DNA of 10,329 bases, from NCBI GenBank assembly GCA_937127195.1, contig CAKZLT010000500.1, forward strand, positions 1 to 10,329. The letters are read 5' to 3'. Position 1 is the first letter of the stretch. Every line of letters begins with the position of its first letter. The DNA is from an uncultured Saprospiraceae bacterium (GTDB lineage: Bacteria > Bacteroidota > Bacteroidia > Chitinophagales > Saprospiraceae). Positions 7,001-10,329 of the stretch are shown here, in pieces. Under the pieces are notes generated by a model. The model did no database searches. It was not told the DNA's origin and worked only from the letters and a program-made list of their open reading frames with translations. A program made the position numbers and the translations under genes.

Positions 7001-7717
7001 ATGAACAGATATTTAACTTGCCTACTTTTAGCTACTATACTATATAGTTGCCAAAATAATACCGAAAATAATAAGCCAATTACTGCTACGGATTCTACCA
7101 ATATTAAGTTAGATACAATAGAAAAAACGGTTTATATTCCAAAATTCGACTATGATACCACCAAATGGTTCGACATAGCAGACCTTGACCAAAGTATCAT
7201 AATTGATATGCGTTATGCAACAGCAGACAACTTTGTTGAAGAAAAAATGTATGAATGTGGTAGATGTTTTTTGCGCCCAGAAGCCGCTAGAGAAATCGTT
7301 AAAATTCATAAAAAACTACAAACACAAGGATTCGGATTGAAAATGTTTGATTGTTACAGACCAAAACCTATTCAGCAAAAACTCTGGGATAAAGTGCCAG
7401 ATGCACGTTATGTAACGCCGCCTGCTAAAGGTTCTCAGCACAACCGAGGTTTGGCAGTTGATTTGACAATTGTAGATAAAAATGGAGCGCAATTGAACAT
7501 GGGAACAAAGTATGATTATTTCGGAAAAGAAGGTTATCATACTTATAAAGATTTCGATGATAAAAGCATTTTAGAAAATAGAACGCTATTGTTAGAGACA
7601 ATGAAAGCCTTTAATTTTAGACATATTAGAACAGAATGGTGGCATTATTCGTACCGAGGAAAAGCAAAACACCGAAGTATTTCGAGTATGCTTTGGGATT
7701 GTGAAGAAGATTTGTAG
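7001..7717 (+). CDS. D-alanyl-D-alanine dipeptidase, VanX/DdpX type (M15D), lipoprotein
   Basis: This 238-residue zinc peptidase should cleave free D-Ala-D-Ala in the cell envelope. The N-terminus is a lipoprotein signal: a hydrophobic stretch ending LYSC, with Cys17 the lipidated residue, then a polar Asn-rich linker to about residue 40. The catalytic domain shows the M15 zinc ligands in SQHNRGLAVDLT (His147, Asp154) and in EWWHY (His215), with Glu212 as general base. FDCYRPKP (Arg120) corresponds to the transition-state arginine of VanX (Arg71). Length fits the family after removing the leader. No vanH, vanA or vanRS gene is near, so peptidoglycan recycling or scavenging of D-Ala is more likely than glycopeptide resistance. 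The ATG at 7001 is the start because it gives the full signal. It is divergent from the gene at 6022-6795. Confidence 0.93.
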   Translation: MNRYLTCLLLATILYSCQNNTENNKPITATDSTNIKLDTIEKTVYIPKFDYDTTKWFDIADLDQSIIIDMRYATADNFVEEKMYECGRCFLRPEAAREIVKIHKKLQTQGFGLKMFDCYRPKPIQQKLWDKVPDARYVTPPAKGSQHNRGLAVDLTIVDKNGAQLNMGTKYDYFGKEGYHTYKDFDDKSILENRTLLLETMKAFNFRHIRTEWWHYSYRGKAKHRSISSMLWDCEEDL

Positions 7718-7825
7718 AGTGACATAAATATTTATTGACATTTAATAGACTTTTAGCGAACAAGTTAGGTCGTTTTTTCTTTTAAATGAGAGGAAATTAA
7801 TCAAAAAAAGAATGAATTGTCAAGG

Positions 7826-7848
7826 CAAAATAATATTTTGTTTTTTTT
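7826..7848 (+). terminator. Weak terminator-like site after the VanX-like gene
   Basis: CAAAA (7826-7830) and TTTTG (7836-7840) bracket a 5-base loop and are followed by eight T. The stem is short and entirely AT-rich apart from one pair, and it lies more than 100 bases after the stop, so this is a weak candidate. No better hairpin is visible between 7718 and 7980. Confidence 0.3.
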
Positions 7849-7891
7849 GAAAAATATGATAATTCGCATCGTTTTTATAGTTGAAAATTTA

Positions 7892-7899
7892 TAAATTTG
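7892..7899 (+). promoter_or_regulatory. Bacteroidota-type -7 element before the citrate synthase gene
   Basis: TAAATTTG matches the TAnnTTTG -7 consensus used by the main sigma factor of Bacteroidota. It would start transcription near 7905 and give a leader of about 75 bases. A matching TTTG -33 element at the expected spacing is not evident, so the call rests on the -7 box and its position. An AAGGA at 7959-7963 is too far from the ATG to be a convincing ribosome binding site. Confidence 0.45.
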
Positions 7900-7980
7900 C
7901 AATTAGATACATATAGTATTTTAGATATGTTATCCAAGTGTTAATTCTATTTTCAAATAAGGAAATATTAAATATATAAA

Positions 7981-9291
7981 ATGGACCATCTTAAGGAGAA
8001 GTTTAAAGAGAAAGCCTTTGCACAATTCACCGCAATGCGTGCAATGCTTAAAGAACATGGTGATAAGAAAGTAGATGAAGTAAAAATTAGCCAAATCTTT
8101 GGTGGCGCGAGAGGTGTAAAAACCATGGTTTGGGATACTTCCCAGCTTGATGCTGTTGAAGGTATCCGGTTTAGAGGATATTCGATTCCTGAATTGAGAG
8201 AATTATTACCTAAAGTAGAAGGCGGAAAAGAGCCTATGCCAGAAGGTCTTTTTCACTTAATGTTGATTGGTGAAGTACCAACAAAAGAAGAAGCTGATTT
8301 TATTTCTCGCGAATGGTCTCGTCGTGCGACTGTTCCTGCTGCTACTTTAAAAGTATTGGATAGTCTTTCTCCTGAGACGCACCCGATGATTCAATTTATT
8401 ATTGCAGTTAACTCTATGTCTGACGGTAGTGTTTTCTCTACTCGCTACGCTGATGGAATGAGCAAAAGCGATTATTGGGATGCAACTTATGAAGATACGA
8501 TGAACTTATTAGCGCGTTTGCCTCGCATCGCGGCTTATATTTTCCGTCGTTCTTTCTTTGATGGCAAGCACATCGAAGCGGATGAATCATTAGATTGGGC
8601 AGGTAATTTTGCACATATGTTAGGTGTTTCAGATGACCCGACTTTCAAGAGTTTGATGCGTTTGTATTTGACTATTCACGCGGATCACGAAGGTGGTAAT
8701 GCTTCTGCTCACACGGCACATTTGATTGGTTCTACTTTGAGTGATGCTTATTTATCGTTCGCTGGTGGATTGAATTCTTTGGCTGGACCATTACACGGAT
8801 TAGCCAATCAAGAGGTTATCAAATGGATAACTGAAATGGTTGAAAAGATTGGAACGGATGAGCCAACCAAAGAGCAAATTGCTACTTATGTGAATGAAAC
8901 ATTGGCACAAGGGAAAGTTATCCCAGGTTACGGACACGCTGTTTTGCGTCAGCCAGACCCACGTTTCACTGCACAACGCGTATTTGCAGAAGAATATATT
9001 CCTGATGGAAAAATGGTTAATGTAGTTTGGAAAGGCTTCGAAGTTATTCCAGATATTTTGGCTGGATTGGGTAAAGTAAAAAACCCTTGGCCTAACGTAG
9101 ATGCACACTCAGGAGCAATCTTGGTTCACTACGGAATGGATCAGTTCAATTACTATACAGTTCTTTTCGGTGTTTCTCGCGCAATGGGTGTATTGGCTCA
9201 AATGTGTTGGTCTCGTGCAATGGGATTTGCATTGGAGCGTCCAAAGTCAGTTACAACTGAATGGGTAGAAAACTTTGTGAAAAAAGCGTAG
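7981..9291 (+). CDS. gltA: Citrate synthase, eukaryotic/mitochondrial type
   Basis: The 436-residue enzyme condenses acetyl-CoA with oxaloacetate to citrate, the entry step of the TCA cycle, in the cytoplasm. The sequence follows mitochondrial citrate synthase along its whole length: EGIRFRGYSIPE, LTIHADHEGGNASAHT, AGPLHGLANQE, PGYGHAVLR, KNPWPNVDAHSG, YYTVLFGVSRA and LERPKS all match pig-heart motifs nearly word for word. The catalytic residues are His272, His319 and Asp374 (pig His274, His320, Asp375). Oxaloacetate ligands His236, Arg328, Arg400 and Arg420 are also in place. Unlike the mitochondrial precursor there is no targeting peptide. Enzymes of this type are known in some bacteria, such as Geobacter, and are expected to be dimers without the NADH control of the hexameric E. 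coli type. It is transcribed alone, with a -7 box upstream and a strong terminator downstream. Confidence 0.97.
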   Translation: MDHLKEKFKEKAFAQFTAMRAMLKEHGDKKVDEVKISQIFGGARGVKTMVWDTSQLDAVEGIRFRGYSIPELRELLPKVEGGKEPMPEGLFHLMLIGEVPTKEEADFISREWSRRATVPAATLKVLDSLSPETHPMIQFIIAVNSMSDGSVFSTRYADGMSKSDYWDATYEDTMNLLARLPRIAAYIFRRSFFDGKHIEADESLDWAGNFAHMLGVSDDPTFKSLMRLYLTIHADHEGGNASAHTAHLIGSTLSDAYLSFAGGLNSLAGPLHGLANQEVIKWITEMVEKIGTDEPTKEQIATYVNETLAQGKVIPGYGHAVLRQPDPRFTAQRVFAEEYIPDGKMVNVVWKGFEVIPDILAGLGKVKNPWPNVDAHSGAILVHYGMDQFNYYTVLFGVSRAMGVLAQMCWSRAMGFALERPKSVTTEWVENFVKKA

Positions 9292-9350
9292 CTTTTTTAA
9301 TGATAAATTGTGAATGCGGAATGTTGAATGCTCCGCTGTTTGTTATTTTA

Positions 9351-9385
9351 AAAAGGTCGAACACTATGAAAGTGTTCGACCTTTT
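9351..9385 (+). terminator. Rho-independent terminator of the citrate synthase gene
   Basis: AAAAGGTCGAACACT (9351-9365) and AGTGTTCGACCTTTT (9371-9385) form a perfect 15-bp stem with a 5-base loop, followed by a T-rich stretch (GTTTTGTTATTTT). It lies about 60 bases past the stop. Between the stop and the stem, GCGGA (9316-9320) and TCCGC (9332-9336) could form a small extra hairpin. Confidence 0.88.
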
Positions 9386-9398
9386 GTTTTGTTATTTT

Positions 9399-9440
9399 GC
9401 TAAATGCCTTATGGAATTTACCCCATAAGGACATTTTAGC
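9399..9440. repeat. Imperfect hairpin between convergent citrate synthase and DJ-1-family genes
   Basis: GCTAAATG-CCTTATGG (9399-9414) can pair with CCATAAGG-A-CATTT-T-AGC (9423-9440) around an 8-base loop, with one bulged A and one bulged T. Neither strand shows a good T-run after it. It lies 56 bases past the minus-strand stop at 9496, so it may end or protect the 3' end of the DJ-1-family transcript. Confidence 0.5.
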
Positions 9441-9495
9441 CTATTTGTCAATAACTGTTTTTTTCCTAATTACGACATTACTTTTGTTCATGTAC

Positions 9496-10170
9496 TTATA
9501 AAGCTTTCAATAAAGTATTAGCTGCTAATTTTCCTAATTTGTTAGAAGCTAATGGACTTGCACCTGTGATTAATTTTCTATCTAAACAAACGGTATCATC
9601 TGACTTAGTATTCATTAAATTAACACCTAAACCCTTCATCTTTTCACTTAAAGCCCAAGGCATATGTCCTGGCAAATAACCAATCATAGGTGTTTGTTTA
9701 TCTACAGAATCTGGGAAAACTGCCATATTATAGCCTTCATAAATAAACTTTTGACCACCCAACATAGTAGCTAAAAGTGAACCTGGTCCATGGCAAAGAG
9801 TGATTGTAAATAAATCATTTTCGTGAGCCCATCTCAATGCTTTACCTACATTTTTATCTTCTGGAATCCCCAGCATCGCTCCATGACCTCCAGGTACAAA
9901 TACTGCTGCATAGGATTTTGTGTCTTTCAATGAACTATTTGCAAAGTCCTGTAAACTCTTAGGTTGTTTAAAGTTCGATTTATATTCATCATAAATCGCT
10001 TTTACATGCTCATCTTTCGTTGGAAAAGCCCACATTTCAAAAATCACAGGTTTTCCTGTTGGAGTAACTATTTCAAAATCAAAACCTGCATTTTTTAAAT
10101 GTAACATTGGTACTAAAGCTTCGACAGGGTGATTTCCTGTTGAGAATTTCTTACCATTTTTCATGGTCAT
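9496..10170 (-). CDS. DJ-1/PfpI-family protein, HchA/Hsp31-like, main part (N-terminus displaced in another frame)
   Basis: The 224 codons from the ATG at 10170 cover most of an Hsp31/HchA-like domain (glutathione-independent glyoxalase III, chaperone or deglycase activity in the family). Visible motifs are STGNHPVEAL, with Glu17 in the place of DJ-1 Glu18; VFVPGGHGAMLG (91-102); the nucleophile elbow LCHGPGS with Cys126-His127; and FPDSVDKQTP, with Asp157 matching the third triad residue of E. coli Hsp31 (Cys185, His186, Asp214). The ATG is unlikely to be the true start. The same frame remains open upstream to a stop at 10240-10242 and reads KKYQGKKSKILVIFTEQ, which aligns with YRGKHKILVIAADER of E. 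coli Hsp31, the first core beta strand. That stretch has no ATG, GTG or TTG. An N-terminal membrane anchor continues in the neighbouring frame (see next entries). So the gene is frameshifted, mis-sequenced or read by programmed -1 shifting. Family assignment is firm; the function of this copy is uncertain. Confidence 0.85.
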   Translation of the reverse strand: MTMKNGKKFSTGNHPVEALVPMLHLKNAGFDFEIVTPTGKPVIFEMWAFPTKDEHVKAIYDEYKSNFKQPKSLQDFANSSLKDTKSYAAVFVPGGHGAMLGIPEDKNVGKALRWAHENDLFTITLCHGPGSLLATMLGGQKFIYEGYNMAVFPDSVDKQTPMIGYLPGHMPWALSEKMKGLGVNLMNTKSDDTVCLDRKLITGASPLASNKLGKLAANTLLKAL

Positions 10171-10329
10171 ATTCTTCTGTTCTGTGAATATGACGAGTAT
10201 TTTTGATTTTTTCCCTTGATACTTTTTGTCTTTGCCATTTCAACATCACCTACTTTAGAGAATATAAAATACAATAAAGCCCCGAGAACGCTAAAGACTA
10301 TTATGACAATAATCCACAGCAATTTCTGG
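10167..10329 (-). CDS. N-terminal membrane anchor of the HchA-like protein in the second frame, partial at window edge
   Basis: From the right edge, the minus strand reads an open frame containing KLLWIIVIIVFSVLGALL, a single membrane-spanning segment (complement of about 10325-10258). It continues FIFSKVGDVEMAKTKSIKGK and ends in a TGA at 10169-10167 that overlaps the downstream ATG as ATGA. Its 5' end is outside the window. DJ-1/PfpI proteins with an N-terminal anchor followed by a Lys-rich linker and KILVI are familiar in Bacteroidota, so I take this as the front of the same gene rather than a separate one. The alternative is a small coupled membrane protein gene. Confidence 0.55.
   Translation of the reverse strand, partial: QKLLWIIVIIVFSVLGALLYFIFSKVGDVEMAKTKSIKGKNQKYSSYSQNRRI
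10209..10215 (-). other. GGGAAAA heptamer, possible -1 slippage site or indel hotspot
   Basis: In the anchor frame the codons read AAG GGA AAA AAT, so the minus strand presents G GGA AAA, which fits the X XXY YYZ form of -1 slippage sites, inside a run of three G and six A (10215-10207). A -1 slip here gives SIKGKKSKILVIFTEQ and leads straight into the DJ-1 domain. A lost A in the run would have the same effect on the frame. Confidence 0.5.

Noticed and set aside
7001..7717. Vancomycin resistance determinant
   Set aside because: VanX-type sequence alone is not enough; there is no vanH, ligase or regulator nearby and the protein is an envelope lipoprotein.
3881..9291. acs and citrate synthase as one acetate-use operon
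   Set aside because: They are on opposite strands, with two unrelated genes and a strong terminator between them.

Overview
The window looks like chromosomal DNA of a Bacteroidota bacterium, perhaps from the Saprospiria/Chitinophagia side. That placement is inferred. The reasons are the PorE-like TPR/PD40/carboxypeptidase-regulatory/OmpA protein, the near absence of Shine-Dalgarno sequences, AT-rich spacers, a TAnnTTTG-type -7 element before the citrate synthase gene, and a long GC-rich inverted repeat of a kind I associate with this phylum. There are seven gene loci, two of them cut by the window edges. No tRNA, rRNA, CRISPR array or transposase gene is visible.

Left part (1-3880). A minus-strand gene running off the left edge encodes a CHAT caspase-like protease fused to a NACHT ATPase. 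This is the layout of bacterial NLR-like (STAND) immune proteins, and the sensor end lies outside the window. It is divergent from a secreted PorE-like OmpA-family protein. The 418-base spacer between them holds a roughly 180-base inverted-repeat element. Its two arms differ at only two positions, and those two positions are paired in a local hairpin, so the change is compensatory.

Middle (3881-7717). acs (acetyl-CoA synthetase, minus strand) converges on the PorE-like gene and shares a bidirectional terminator with it. Next come a minus-strand secreted protein with a TIMP/netrin-like Cys-x-Cys amino end and MORN-like repeats, closed by a strong terminator, and then a divergent VanX-type D-Ala-D-Ala dipeptidase lipoprotein.

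Right part (7718-10329). A citrate synthase of the mitochondrial/eukaryotic type has its own promoter element and terminator. It converges on a minus-strand HchA/Hsp31-like DJ-1-family gene. The amino end of the DJ-1-like protein is split between two frames: a membrane anchor ends exactly at an ATGA overlap, and the first core beta strand lies upstream of the only ATG. A GGGAAAA run sits where a -1 shift would join the two pieces. This is a mutation, a sequence error or programmed frameshifting.

acs supplies acetyl-CoA and citrate synthase consumes it, but unrelated genes on different strands lie between them, so they are not an operon. The strongest candidates for something new are the CHAT-NACHT gene, the covarying inverted-repeat element, the split DJ-1 gene and the TIMP-like/MORN protein.
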